Shown here piece after piece: positions 35,766 through 45,293 of a DNA stretch of 63,479 bases (the stretch's first letter is position 1; each line of letters starts with the position of its first letter). The position numbers were made by a program, and so were the translations under genes. Location of the stretch: assembly GCA_002707145.1 (NCBI GenBank), contig PAMD01000002.1, positions 1 to 63,479 of the forward strand, read 5' to 3'. The notes below the pieces were generated by a model. It saw nothing but the letters and a program-made list of their open reading frames with translations. It did not search any database and had not been told where the DNA came from. The DNA is from Flavobacteriales bacterium. Lineage in GTDB: Bacteria > Bacteroidota > Bacteroidia > Flavobacteriales > UBA7430.

Positions 35766-38375
35766 ATGAGTGAAGAAATTAAATATTCAAAAGAACACTT
35801 TAATATTGAAGAACAAGAATTAAATTCCGTTATCCAAATAGATGGGATGTATGAAAGTTGGTTTTTGGATTACGCCTCTTACGTAATTTTAGAGCGAGCA
35901 GTTCCTGATATTTATGACGGTTTAAAACCTGTCCAAAGAAGAATTTTACATTCCTTGAAAGAGATGGATGACGGTCGCTACAACAAGGTTGCTAATGTGA
36001 TTGGGAATACTATGAAATACCATCCACACGGAGATGCTTCAATTGGGGATGCATTAGTCAATATGGGGCAGAAAGATCTTCTCATCGATATGCAAGGGAA
36101 TTGGGGAAATATTCTTACTGGAGACCGAGCTGCAGCCCCAAGATATATTGAGTCTCGCTTGTCCAAATTTGCTTTGGAGGTAGTATTTAATAGAAAAATC
36201 ACAAAATGGACTCCTACGTATGACGGACGTACCAAAGAGCCCATAGTTTTACCTGTAAAGTTTCCATTGTTGTTAGCGCAGGGTGTTGAGGGTATTGCTG
36301 TTGGCTTGTCTACCAAGATTATGCCTCACAATTTTTTAGAATTAATTGATGCTTCTATTTCGATTTTGAAAGGAAGAGGGATGAAGGTTTATCCAGATTT
36401 TACAACGGGAGGGATTGCTGATTTTTCGCATTATAAAGATGGGAAAAGAGGTGGTAAGATAAAAGTTCGTGCACGGATTGAACAGGTAGATTCAAAGCAA
36501 TTAAAAATCACTGAGATTCCATTTGCTACGACCACTTCAAGCCTTATAGAATCGATTATTAGAGCCAATGAGAAAGGTAAAATTAAGATTAAGAAAATAG
36601 AGGACAATACCGCCGAATTTGTTGAGATTATAATTCATTTGCCTTCAGGAGTGCATCCCGATAAAATGATTGATGCGTTATATGCATTTTCAGATTGTGA
36701 AATTTCAATTTCACCCAATGCATGTATTATCAAGGATGATAAGCCATATTTCATGTCCGTGTCGGAAATACTCAAACAATCCACAGATCATACCCTTGGA
36801 TTACTAAAGGCAGAACTTGAAATATTACTGCTTGAGCAAGAAGCCTATTGGCATTTTGCTTCTTTGGAACGTATTTTTATTGAGAATAAAATATATCGAG
36901 ATATTGAAGAATGTGAAACTTGGGATGCTGTTATTCAAGCCATCAGAATGGGTCTTTCTCCTCATATTTATCATCTTCAAAGTTCAGTTTCTGATGAAGA
37001 AATTCTTCGTCTAACTGAAATAAAGATCAAACGAATTTCTAAGTTTGATTTAGATAAGGCCAATGAGGATTTAAAAAGGATAGAGGATGCTATCAATGAA
37101 CTTAAAGATAAGCTTTCTAATCTAGTGAAGTATGCCATAAATTATTTCAAGGGACTTAAAAAGAAATATAAGCATGGAAAATCCAGAAAGACAGAGGTTA
37201 GAATATTTGAAACAATTGTCGCTTCGAAGGTGGCTATCAGAAATCAGAAATTATATCTTCATCGAGAAGAAGGTTTTATGGGTACTTCTTTGCGTAAAGA
37301 TGAGTTTATCTGTGAATGTTCAGATATAGATGATATAATTGTCATTAGAAGTGATGGAAAGATGTTAGTCACCAAGGCCACTGCCAAAACTTTTGTTGGA
37401 AAAGGTGTGATTCATTTAGCTATTTTTAAGAAAAATGACCTGCGAACGATTTACAATTTGATTTATACCGATGGAAAAAAAGGTAATACCTTCATGAAGC
37501 GATTTCCTGTAAAAAGTATTACAAGGGATAAAGAGTACGACTTAACTTCGGGTAAATCAGGATCAAAATTACTCTATTTTTCAGCGAATCTTAATGGGGA
37601 AGCAGAGACAGTTTCAGTAATATTAAAATCCAAAGCTAAGACACGGAATCTGAAGTTTGACATTAACTTTGCAGATCTTGCAATCAAAACTAGAGGAGTC
37701 AAAGGTAATATTGTGTCTAAATTCCCAATTAGTAGGGTGGAGTTGAAACATAAGGGTGTTTCTACTCTAGATCCTCAAAAAATTTGGTTTGATGATAACG
37801 TACAAAGATTGAATATTGATCAGAGAGGTGATTTTCTTGGAGAGTTTGCTGGCGATGATAAAATTCTTGTTATTTCGCAAACAGGAGAATATCAATTGTT
37901 ATCATTTGAGTTGAGTTCCCATTTCCCTGAAGATATAATTGTGATAGAGAAGTTTGATCCACAAAAGCCCATAAGTTCAATCTACTGGGATGGATCCAAA
38001 TCTAAATATTTTGTCAAACGATTTTTAATAGAGCCCTCTGATAAAAAAGTTCTTTTTATTTCCGAAAACAACGGATCTTATCTAGAACTAGTATCCACGG
38101 AGTATTCCCCTTTAGTCAAAATAGAGTTTTCAAAACTGCGCAACCGAGATCTCAGAGATTCTCAACAGATAAATCTCGATAAATTTATATCGGTGAAAGG
38201 CTATAAATCTCAGGGAAACAGTTTAAGTCCTCATAAAGTTAAGTCAATCAATCTATTGCCAGTTATTAAAGAGCCTAATCAGTCTCTCATTCAAACTGAT
38301 TTGGCACCAAGCCAGTCAAGTTTAGAATCAGGTCAAGATGATGAGGATACTCCCCAAATTATCATAGATTTTTAA
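35766..38375 (+). CDS. parC: DNA topoisomerase IV subunit A
   Basis: Breakage-reunion subunit partnering the upstream ParE; 869 residues. The winged-helix catalytic region includes DGLKPVQRRILHSL, YHPHGDASIGDALV and the active tyrosine Y127 in DRAAAPRYIESRL. A coiled-coil with LDKANEDLKRIEDAINELKD follows near residue 430. The C-terminal domain (from about 480) forms a degenerate beta-pinwheel and I see no GyrA box, which favours topoisomerase IV. In the quinolone-determining segment the position equal to E. coli GyrA S83 is A91, while D95 matches D87. The protein ends with a low-complexity S/Q/D tail. Confidence 0.9.
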   Translation: MSEEIKYSKEHFNIEEQELNSVIQIDGMYESWFLDYASYVILERAVPDIYDGLKPVQRRILHSLKEMDDGRYNKVANVIGNTMKYHPHGDASIGDALVNMGQKDLLIDMQGNWGNILTGDRAAAPRYIESRLSKFALEVVFNRKITKWTPTYDGRTKEPIVLPVKFPLLLAQGVEGIAVGLSTKIMPHNFLELIDASISILKGRGMKVYPDFTTGGIADFSHYKDGKRGGKIKVRARIEQVDSKQLKITEIPFATTTSSLIESIIRANEKGKIKIKKIEDNTAEFVEIIIHLPSGVHPDKMIDALYAFSDCEISISPNACIIKDDKPYFMSVSEILKQSTDHTLGLLKAELEILLLEQEAYWHFASLERIFIENKIYRDIEECETWDAVIQAIRMGLSPHIYHLQSSVSDEEILRLTEIKIKRISKFDLDKANEDLKRIEDAINELKDKLSNLVKYAINYFKGLKKKYKHGKSRKTEVRIFETIVASKVAIRNQKLYLHREEGFMGTSLRKDEFICECSDIDDIIVIRSDGKMLVTKATAKTFVGKGVIHLAIFKKNDLRTIYNLIYTDGKKGNTFMKRFPVKSITRDKEYDLTSGKSGSKLLYFSANLNGEAETVSVILKSKAKTRNLKFDINFADLAIKTRGVKGNIVSKFPISRVELKHKGVSTLDPQKIWFDDNVQRLNIDQRGDFLGEFAGDDKILVISQTGEYQLLSFELSSHFPEDIIVIEKFDPQKPISSIYWDGSKSKYFVKRFLIEPSDKKVLFISENNGSYLELVSTEYSPLVKIEFSKLRNRDLRDSQQINLDKFISVKGYKSQGNSLSPHKVKSINLLPVIKEPNQSLIQTDLAPSQSSLESGQDDEDTPQIIIDF

Positions 38376-38392
38376 ATAATCTATCGACTTTA

Positions 38393-38423
38393 TATGTTTG
38401 CGTTTATGGTTTGTGTATTTTTG
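38393..38423 (+). promoter_or_regulatory. Two stacked TAnnTTTG elements before the anchor-B protein gene
   Basis: TATGTTTG (38393-38400) and TATTTTTG (38416-38423) both match the -7 consensus within the 80-base gap before the ATG at 38456. Either could drive the gene; the TTTG of the first is 15 bases before the second. Confidence 0.45.
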
Positions 38424-38455
38424 CTATTACTTTATTAAATTAACGTAAAGTCCAA

Positions 38456-40831
38456 ATGAAAAATCTAAATATTATAATTTTATTTTCTGTAATTTTCACT
38501 CAACAGTACCTTTTTTCTCAAGAAAGTTTAAATATAAACTTTCTTTCTAACCTTCCTTATAATCAAGAATTGAGTGATGTTTGGGGTTATTCAACTGACG
38601 AAGGAGAATATGCATTAGTTGGAGTCTTCGATGGAATTTCAGTTGTCGACGTGACCAATTCTTTAAGCCCAATTGAACTGGCTTTTTTTCCTGGTCCAGA
38701 ATCTATATGGAGAGATTTAAAAACTTGGGGAAATTATCTATACTGTATTAATGACCAGAATGGTGATGGTGGAGCCGGATTACAAATTATAAATTTAAGC
38801 GAGGTTATTTCAGGAATTTCCAATCCTACTTACATAGAAAATATGAATTTACAATTTGAGACAGCTCACAATATATTTATTGATGAAAATGGAGTTCTAT
38901 ATGTTTTTGGCGCTGATTATCTTGAGGGTGGTTGTATGATGTTCGATTTGGTTTCTGATCCCGAAAATCCTTCCTTACTTGGAGTCTTCGATGATTATTA
39001 TTTTCATGACGGGATGGTTCGTGGAGATACTCTATGGGGTGGAGCAGTTTACGAAGGAGTATTTTCAGTTGTTGATGTTTCTGATAAACAAAATCCCATA
39101 ATTATAGGTACCCAGTCTACACCAAATGCCTTCACTCACAACTGTTGGATTTCAGATGATGGAGATTATCTCTTCACTACCGATGAGGTTAGCACTGCTT
39201 TTGTTACTTCCTTTGATGTGTCAGATTTGGATGATATCTCAGAGTTAGATAGAATCCAAGCTTGGAGTCTAGATACTGACGTTATTCCACATAATACTCA
39301 TGTAGATGGAGATTTTGTTGTGACCTCTTATTATACTGACGGAGTATCTGTTGTAGACGTGAGCCGCCCTTCTAATATTATTGAAGTAGGTTATTATGAT
39401 ACTTCTGAGAGTTTTTCCGGGGATGGATTTAATGGTGCTTGGGGAACATATCCCTGGTTGCCTTCGGGGAATATTCTTGTAACTGATATTGAGAACGGTT
39501 TATATGTACTTGAATCAAAGTATTCCAATGCTAGTTATGTAGAAGGTTTTGTATCTGACGATATTACCGGGGCTGCAATAAGCAATGCTGAAATACAAAT
39601 TATTGGATCTAATCATACTACATTAACTGATTTAAGTGGTTTTTATGAGTCCGGTATGGCCGAGTCAGGCACATACGAAATTATTTTCAGTGCGCCGGGA
39701 TATTCAGATGCTTATGAGGTTATTTCAATATCAAGTGGAGAAGTATTAAGTTTTGATATTGCTTTAATCCCATTTGAATCTTATTCTACTCAGTTTTCAA
39801 TTCTCTCAGTTGCAAATTTAACTGGTATTTCAAATGCTTCGGTACATATTTTTAATGATGACTTCGATTATGAATTGATTGCAGATTTTCAAGGCGATGT
39901 TTATGTATCTCTAGTGGCTGGAGATTACTCTATTTCGATTGGCGCATGGGGTTATGTGACAGAGTGTTCGAGCTTTTCAATATCAGGGATCGGCGGAGAT
40001 CTTGTCTATGAATTAGAAATTGGATATTCAGACGACTTTTCACTTGATTTGGGCTGGGAGGTAACTAATGATATTAGCCTTAGCTCTGGAGAATGGGAAA
40101 GAGGAATTCCAAATGGTACAAGCTATGGTTGGGGACAAAATATCTCCCTTATAAATCCAGAACAAGATGCTAGTGGAGATTGTGGGGGCTATGCATTCGT
40201 GACTGGTAATATGATTAATGCTGATGCTGGTTCAGATGATGTTGACGATGGACGGACTACCCTAGTTTCTCCTAAAATGGATTTGACTTATTATGATAAT
40301 CCTGTTATTTCATTTGAGACTTGGTTTCAAAACGATGGAGGGCAAGGATCTCCCCCAAATGATTCTTTATTGGTTTATGTATCCAACAGTATCGATACAG
40401 TTCTTATTGATTACAGAACAGTTAGTTCTGTTGCAGAACAATGGGTAAGTTCTACGATTTCTTTAGAAAATTTAATTGATATGACAAATCAAATGTATGT
40501 TTTAGTTGAAACTATGGATGGAGATCCAGGACACCTAGTCGAGGCAGGTTTTGATAGACTGTTTGTGAGCGGAAACAATATTGGACTCTATAAACATAAT
40601 AAGACCTCTTTTAATGTTTTCCCTAATCCCTCAAAGGAGGGAATTATTTCTTTTGAATCCAACGAAAATGGAGTTTTGGTTGTCAATGACATAAGTGGTC
40701 GTATAATTTTTAAAACAAAAGCATTCAAAGGTTATAATTCTATTGATTTAGGTTCTTTTCCTTCCGGCCTATATACTATAAATTTAATTACAGAATTTAA
40801 TAGTTACACCCAAGTTTGGATCAGAAAATAA
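38456..40831 (+). CDS. Secreted choice-of-anchor B protein with T9SS type A sorting domain
   Basis: A 791-residue exported protein with a signal peptide (to about YLFSQ, residue 22). Residues about 25-355 form a LVIVD/propeller-like choice-of-anchor B region with repeats such as GISVVDVTN, GLQIINLSE, GVFSVVDVSD and GVSVVDVSR. A carboxypeptidase-regulatory-like beta-sandwich follows (VEGFVSDDITGAAISNAEIQ, about 365-440), then a MAM-like segment around 535-700 (ISFETWFQNDGG). The C terminus (NVFPNPSKEG through GLYTINLITE) is a type A T9SS sorting domain. No catalytic motif is visible; surface binding is likely. Confidence 0.85.
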   Translation: MKNLNIIILFSVIFTQQYLFSQESLNINFLSNLPYNQELSDVWGYSTDEGEYALVGVFDGISVVDVTNSLSPIELAFFPGPESIWRDLKTWGNYLYCINDQNGDGGAGLQIINLSEVISGISNPTYIENMNLQFETAHNIFIDENGVLYVFGADYLEGGCMMFDLVSDPENPSLLGVFDDYYFHDGMVRGDTLWGGAVYEGVFSVVDVSDKQNPIIIGTQSTPNAFTHNCWISDDGDYLFTTDEVSTAFVTSFDVSDLDDISELDRIQAWSLDTDVIPHNTHVDGDFVVTSYYTDGVSVVDVSRPSNIIEVGYYDTSESFSGDGFNGAWGTYPWLPSGNILVTDIENGLYVLESKYSNASYVEGFVSDDITGAAISNAEIQIIGSNHTTLTDLSGFYESGMAESGTYEIIFSAPGYSDAYEVISISSGEVLSFDIALIPFESYSTQFSILSVANLTGISNASVHIFNDDFDYELIADFQGDVYVSLVAGDYSISIGAWGYVTECSSFSISGIGGDLVYELEIGYSDDFSLDLGWEVTNDISLSSGEWERGIPNGTSYGWGQNISLINPEQDASGDCGGYAFVTGNMINADAGSDDVDDGRTTLVSPKMDLTYYDNPVISFETWFQNDGGQGSPPNDSLLVYVSNSIDTVLIDYRTVSSVAEQWVSSTISLENLIDMTNQMYVLVETMDGDPGHLVEAGFDRLFVSGNNIGLYKHNKTSFNVFPNPSKEGIISFESNENGVLVVNDISGRIIFKTKAFKGYNSIDLGSFPSGLYTINLITEFNSYTQVWIRK

Positions 40832-40958
40832 TGGAATTATATTTTTTCTGGTAACTAAACACAAATCGATTTTTATTTTATTTTATTTTTCCGACTAATT
40901 TTTGATGTTTTAAAACTAAAAATACCGAGTATTCAGAAGAAAAAACATTGAAATTTCT

Positions 40959-40966
40959 TATGTTTG
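40959..40966 (+). promoter_or_regulatory. Possible -7 element for the anchor-L gene pair
   Basis: TATGTTTG fits TAnnTTTG, 38 bases before the ATG at 41005, in a 173-base gap with no other recognisable feature. No well-spaced -33 box. Confidence 0.4.
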
Positions 40967-41004
40967 TTTTCTGTTTAAAAAATAAATGCTCACAATAAAC
41001 TTAT

Positions 41005-43305
41005 ATGAAGAGGATATTTTTCATAATAAATTTCTTTTTTATTGCTCAAATAACTTTTGCTCAACTCGAGACTATTCCGATTCCCGATCAGGAAATTCTT
41101 GAACTATTATCTGGTACAGAAGTCAATTTTAGTAACACGCAGTTAAGTTATTTCGAAGGTGGTGGATCTCAGCAAATAGGTCAATTTAATGGTTTAAATT
41201 CGAATTTGGGATTAGATTCAGGTATCGTTTTAGCTACCCATTTTATTGGACAAATAGCAGGAAATCAGTATGGTCTCCAACTAGATCCAATCGTCGGAGT
41301 TGATTCGGATTTATCTTTAATGCTCAATGAGTTTTCCTTTCCTAACAATCTTAAAGGAGTGGTTTCAATTGAATTTGACTTTGTTCCCAGTACTGATGAA
41401 CTAAATTTTAATTATGTGTATGGGTCAAATGAGTACTCTTCTAGTACATGTTCTTCATTCCCAGACCCTTTTGGTATATTTATTTCAGGTCCAGGAATTT
41501 CAGGTCCTTATTCTAATGGAGCCGAAAATATAGCTCTTGTTCCAGACCCAATTAATCCAGCTTATTTTACCACCACCCCTGTTCTTGTAAATTCAATTAA
41601 TGCAGGTGAATCGACTTTGGTTAATTCAAGTACGTTTGGCTGTGATGCTGTAGATCCTAATTGGCAGAATTATACCGATTTTTATGTTCCAAATTCTGTA
41701 CCCAATCCTAGTGTTAGTCTAGAGGGTTTTACTGTTCCACTTCAAGCAACCAAATCGGGGCTCGTTCCTTGCGAATCTTACCATATTAAATTTGTTGTTG
41801 CTGTTGGTCCAAATTCAAATTCACAGGATGGTGCAGCATTGTTTATAGAAGCTAATGCTTTTGCAAATATTAACACTTTTGGAAATACTTCAACTACAGT
41901 AGTTAACGAATCTAACATATTTAGCTATTTTAGTTCAGATTCACCATTCCAAGACAAAATTTATGAGGGTTGTGGAGATGCTACTATCACTTTTTATCGT
42001 CCAGATCTAGCTGTGGGTGATATTACTTTTTTATTCCGTCCTCAAAATGAAATAGGTAATGCAACTATTGGAGAAGATTATTCTCTAGCTGGTAATAATG
42101 TTGTTAACGGTTTTGGATATTCCTCTATTTTACTTCCAGCTGAAGATGATCAGACTCAATTAATCATTACTCCCTATTATGATTATGTCAATGAACCTGA
42201 TGAAACGATTTATATTTCTATTGATCAAATTAACATAGGTTGTATTCAAATTGATCCTGACACTATTATTTTTAGTTTATCTGATCAACCTGAGTTAAAT
42301 GTTAGTTTTAATGAAGATTTTTCAATCTATTGCCCTGGATCAGATGTGATTCTAGAACCAAATGTAAGTGGTGGAGTTGGAGGTTTTATGTCAGGCTCAT
42401 TTTCTAGTGATGCTTACGATTATTCATGGTCCCAAATTGGGACTGCTGCTATTCAAATTGAAAATCCAATAGAAACTACCGAATATTGTGTAACTGTAAT
42501 GGATATTTGTGAAACTCAAGAAAAATCAGACTGCATAAAAGTAACAGTTCCTGAGTATGATGAACTACAAGCAGATCTTTTTTCTAAAATTATTTGTGAA
42601 GATATTGAAGCAGATCTTTGTGTTATTAACGCTGAAGGAGGAGAAGGTAATTATTCTTATGTATGGTCTAATGGACAGTCAGGTCCTTGTAATTATGATT
42701 ATCAGGGTGAATATGACGTAGTTGTTTCAGATGGTTGCGAAAAAGAAATTATACTATTTGGTGAAATTTATTATGATAAGCCTCCTGAACCTTCATTTGA
42801 ATATCTTTCTATACCTCACCAGAATTTAGGTGTTGAATTTTATAATTATACAGATGATTCCCCTGGCTTATCGTATAGATGGAGTTTTGATGATGGTATT
42901 TATTCAGATCATTCCAATCCTATCCATGTTTTTCAGCAGGCAGGAGACTACGATGTATCTTTAACAGTAATTACAGCATTGGGTCAATGTGAAGAAGATT
43001 TTCAAGATTATGTAACAATCGATCCAAATTATAGTTTTTTTGTTCCAAATGCTTTTTCACCCAATAATGATGGACTAAATGATGTCTTCAGAACTTTTAC
43101 GACCGGGGTCAAGAAATTTGAATTATTTTTGTTTGATAGTTTCGGGAAAATGGTATTTAGTTCTTCTAATGTCGAAGATTCTTGGGATGGAACTTACGAC
43201 GGAAAACCAGCTCCGCAGGGAATTTATGTTTATCAGGTTGTGATGGTCAAAGATTCTGATATAGTCGTATTCAATGAGCAAGGTGCTTTCACACTAATTC
43301 GATAA
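41005..43305 (+). CDS. Secreted choice-of-anchor L protein with T9SS type B C-terminal domain (copy 1)
   Basis: A 766-residue exported protein. After a signal peptide (to about ITFAQ, residue 20), residues about 30-285 form the choice-of-anchor L domain: IEFDFVPSTDELNFNYVYGS, NEYSSSTCSSFPDPFGIFIS, ALVPDPINP and SYHIKFVVAV. The middle holds Ig-like or Calx-beta-like segments. A PKD-type repeat lies near 610-675 (YRWSFDDG, PIHVFQQAGDYDVSL), and the last 85 residues are the gliding-motility-associated domain (VPNAFSPNNDGLNDVF, WDGTYDGKPAPQG). The next gene is a paralogue starting one base after the stop codon, so the pair is co-transcribed. Likely adhesin or matrix protein. Confidence 0.87.
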   Translation: MKRIFFIINFFFIAQITFAQLETIPIPDQEILELLSGTEVNFSNTQLSYFEGGGSQQIGQFNGLNSNLGLDSGIVLATHFIGQIAGNQYGLQLDPIVGVDSDLSLMLNEFSFPNNLKGVVSIEFDFVPSTDELNFNYVYGSNEYSSSTCSSFPDPFGIFISGPGISGPYSNGAENIALVPDPINPAYFTTTPVLVNSINAGESTLVNSSTFGCDAVDPNWQNYTDFYVPNSVPNPSVSLEGFTVPLQATKSGLVPCESYHIKFVVAVGPNSNSQDGAALFIEANAFANINTFGNTSTTVVNESNIFSYFSSDSPFQDKIYEGCGDATITFYRPDLAVGDITFLFRPQNEIGNATIGEDYSLAGNNVVNGFGYSSILLPAEDDQTQLIITPYYDYVNEPDETIYISIDQINIGCIQIDPDTIIFSLSDQPELNVSFNEDFSIYCPGSDVILEPNVSGGVGGFMSGSFSSDAYDYSWSQIGTAAIQIENPIETTEYCVTVMDICETQEKSDCIKVTVPEYDELQADLFSKIICEDIEADLCVINAEGGEGNYSYVWSNGQSGPCNYDYQGEYDVVVSDGCEKEIILFGEIYYDKPPEPSFEYLSIPHQNLGVEFYNYTDDSPGLSYRWSFDDGIYSDHSNPIHVFQQAGDYDVSLTVITALGQCEEDFQDYVTIDPNYSFFVPNAFSPNNDGLNDVFRTFTTGVKKFELFLFDSFGKMVFSSSNVEDSWDGTYDGKPAPQGIYVYQVVMVKDSDIVVFNEQGAFTLIR

Positions 43306-43306
43306 C

Positions 43307-45283
43307 ATGAAAAAGTATACCTCATATTTTGTGTTCTTTTTTAATATATTTTGTTTACAGGCACAACCTTATACAACTCAATGTATTGACAATGCTACAC
43401 AATTGGTCAATATATTAGTTAATGGAGTACCTTTTTCAAATGCAACACTTTCTGGCTTTGATTGCAGTACAGGATCTTTTGAAAGTCCAAATCCTGCAGA
43501 AGGTCTAAATATCGAAAATGGATTAATGATGGCTACTAATGCTGTTGATGCTTCTGGTGCTCCCTTTGGTTCCTCATCTGTGGAAACTGATTTAACCCAG
43601 CAACTTCAGATAGTCGGAAGTTCATCGACTGATGTAAATAATGTAATTGTTTTAGAATTTGATTTTGAACCTAACTCCGATCAAATTGCTTTTGAATATG
43701 TTTTTGCTTCTGAAGAATATAATCTCTACACATGCGATCAATTTAATGATGTCTTCGGGTTTTTTTTGTCAGGCCCAGGAATTGCTGGACCCTTTACAAA
43801 TAATGCCGTTAATATTGCTTTGGTTCCCGATCCAGATAATCCTGGAAGCTATACAGATACTCCAGTATTGATTAATTCTATTAATTCTGGTGTTGCATCT
43901 GGTGGTACAGGTAACAACTACTATTGCGATGATATTGATCCCAACTGGCAGGAATATTCTGTTTTTTTTAGCGAAAATTCTGGAACAGCTGATGTTTCAT
44001 ATAATGGTTTTACGGTACCCTTGATTGCTACTTATTCGGTTATCCCTTGTGAGACATATCATATTAAATTGGCTATTGCCGATGTTTTTGATGGTGCATT
44101 AAATTCTGCTGTTTTCCTTACTGAAAATAGTTTCAGTTCTGTCGGCTTATCAATCGAAGCTGATAGTGATTATGGTGCTTTTTCTGGGGATGATACCACA
44201 ATTGTTGAAGGCTGTTTTGATGGTGCTCTGGAATTTGAGTTAAGTCAACAAATAGAAACTGATTATATTATTGATTTTTCTGTCTCAGGAACTGCTTTAG
44301 ATGGTATTGATTATCAAGAAATTGGTAATCAAGTGACTATTAGTGCAGGAGATCTTGAAGCAGAAGTTCCCATAGTACCATATTACGATGGTGTTGTTGA
44401 AGGTCTCGAAACACTTATTATTACTGCTACTACCTCAGATGGATGTACAGAAGTTGAGTCTGATTACACCTTTAATATTGTTGATCGAGTTGAGTTATTT
44501 CTTGAAATGCCAGATGACATAGCTTTTTGTCCTGGCTCAGAATCTATTGAACTTGATCCCCTAATCACCGGAGGTATTTATCCACTGACATATCAATGGA
44601 CTTTTAATGATGCTCTTTTTTCAAATCAAGATGAAATAACTATTCTGCCCGACAATATTGGTATTTTCTCATTTACTGCCCAAGATTTATGTAGTTCTTT
44701 GGTGTTTGGAGAAACTGAAACTTATCTTTTAGAGCCAGAAGAACCTCTGGCTATTTTTTCTTCTTATGACCAAATACAGGTCTGTACAGAAGATGAATTA
44801 TCCACAGAAATTTTTTTAAATGGTGGTATTGGTGATTATGAAATAAATTGGTATCAGGATGGGGAAGCCCTAGGAGTAGATTCGATAAATTTTGAAATTT
44901 CAACAGATATTGCTTCAGACTATATTCTACAATTGGAAATTGAAGACGATTGTTCTAACACTATTTCCAAACAGCTCTCTATTCAAATTTTAGACTGCTT
45001 TGTTCCCAATATATTTACTCCTAATAATGATGGTAAAAATGACTATTGGTTTGTTGAATTTGGCGATGTTGTTAACAATGTTCGTGTTGATATTTTCAAT
45101 CGTTGGGGACAACTAGTCTTTAATTCTATAAATTACGAAAGGTGTAATTCAGAAACAGGTCAATTTTGTTGGACAGGTATTCATATGAGTGAGCGTGAAG
45201 ATTGTAAAGATGGAATCTACTATTATAATATCGAAATGACAGATGGCCGTGCTTTCAAAGGAACCTTCTCACTTTTTAGATAA
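43307..45283 (+). CDS. Secreted choice-of-anchor L protein with T9SS type B C-terminal domain (copy 2)
   Basis: A 658-residue paralogue of the upstream protein. It has a signal peptide (to about FCLQAQ, residue 20), a choice-of-anchor L domain at about 30-290 (LEFDFEPNSDQIAFEYVFAS, EEYNLYTCDQFNDVFGFFLS, ALVPDPDNP, TYHIKLAIAD), a Calx-beta-like segment (VSGTALDGIDYQEIGNQVT, about 325-345) and Ig-like parts. The C-terminal gliding-motility-associated domain has VPNIFTPNNDGKND, FNRWGQLVF and GIYYYNIEM. It lacks the PKD repeat of copy 1. The two share order and motifs but differ in the middle, fitting tandem duplication followed by divergence. Confidence 0.87.
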   Translation: MKKYTSYFVFFFNIFCLQAQPYTTQCIDNATQLVNILVNGVPFSNATLSGFDCSTGSFESPNPAEGLNIENGLMMATNAVDASGAPFGSSSVETDLTQQLQIVGSSSTDVNNVIVLEFDFEPNSDQIAFEYVFASEEYNLYTCDQFNDVFGFFLSGPGIAGPFTNNAVNIALVPDPDNPGSYTDTPVLINSINSGVASGGTGNNYYCDDIDPNWQEYSVFFSENSGTADVSYNGFTVPLIATYSVIPCETYHIKLAIADVFDGALNSAVFLTENSFSSVGLSIEADSDYGAFSGDDTTIVEGCFDGALEFELSQQIETDYIIDFSVSGTALDGIDYQEIGNQVTISAGDLEAEVPIVPYYDGVVEGLETLIITATTSDGCTEVESDYTFNIVDRVELFLEMPDDIAFCPGSESIELDPLITGGIYPLTYQWTFNDALFSNQDEITILPDNIGIFSFTAQDLCSSLVFGETETYLLEPEEPLAIFSSYDQIQVCTEDELSTEIFLNGGIGDYEINWYQDGEALGVDSINFEISTDIASDYILQLEIEDDCSNTISKQLSIQILDCFVPNIFTPNNDGKNDYWFVEFGDVVNNVRVDIFNRWGQLVFNSINYERCNSETGQFCWTGIHMSEREDCKDGIYYYNIEMTDGRAFKGTFSLFR

Positions 45284-45293
45284 AGTTCTCTGC

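Noticed and set aside
35978..36316. Minus-strand ORF of 112 codons inside parC
   Set aside because: Shadow of the conserved topoisomerase core; composition follows the real frame.
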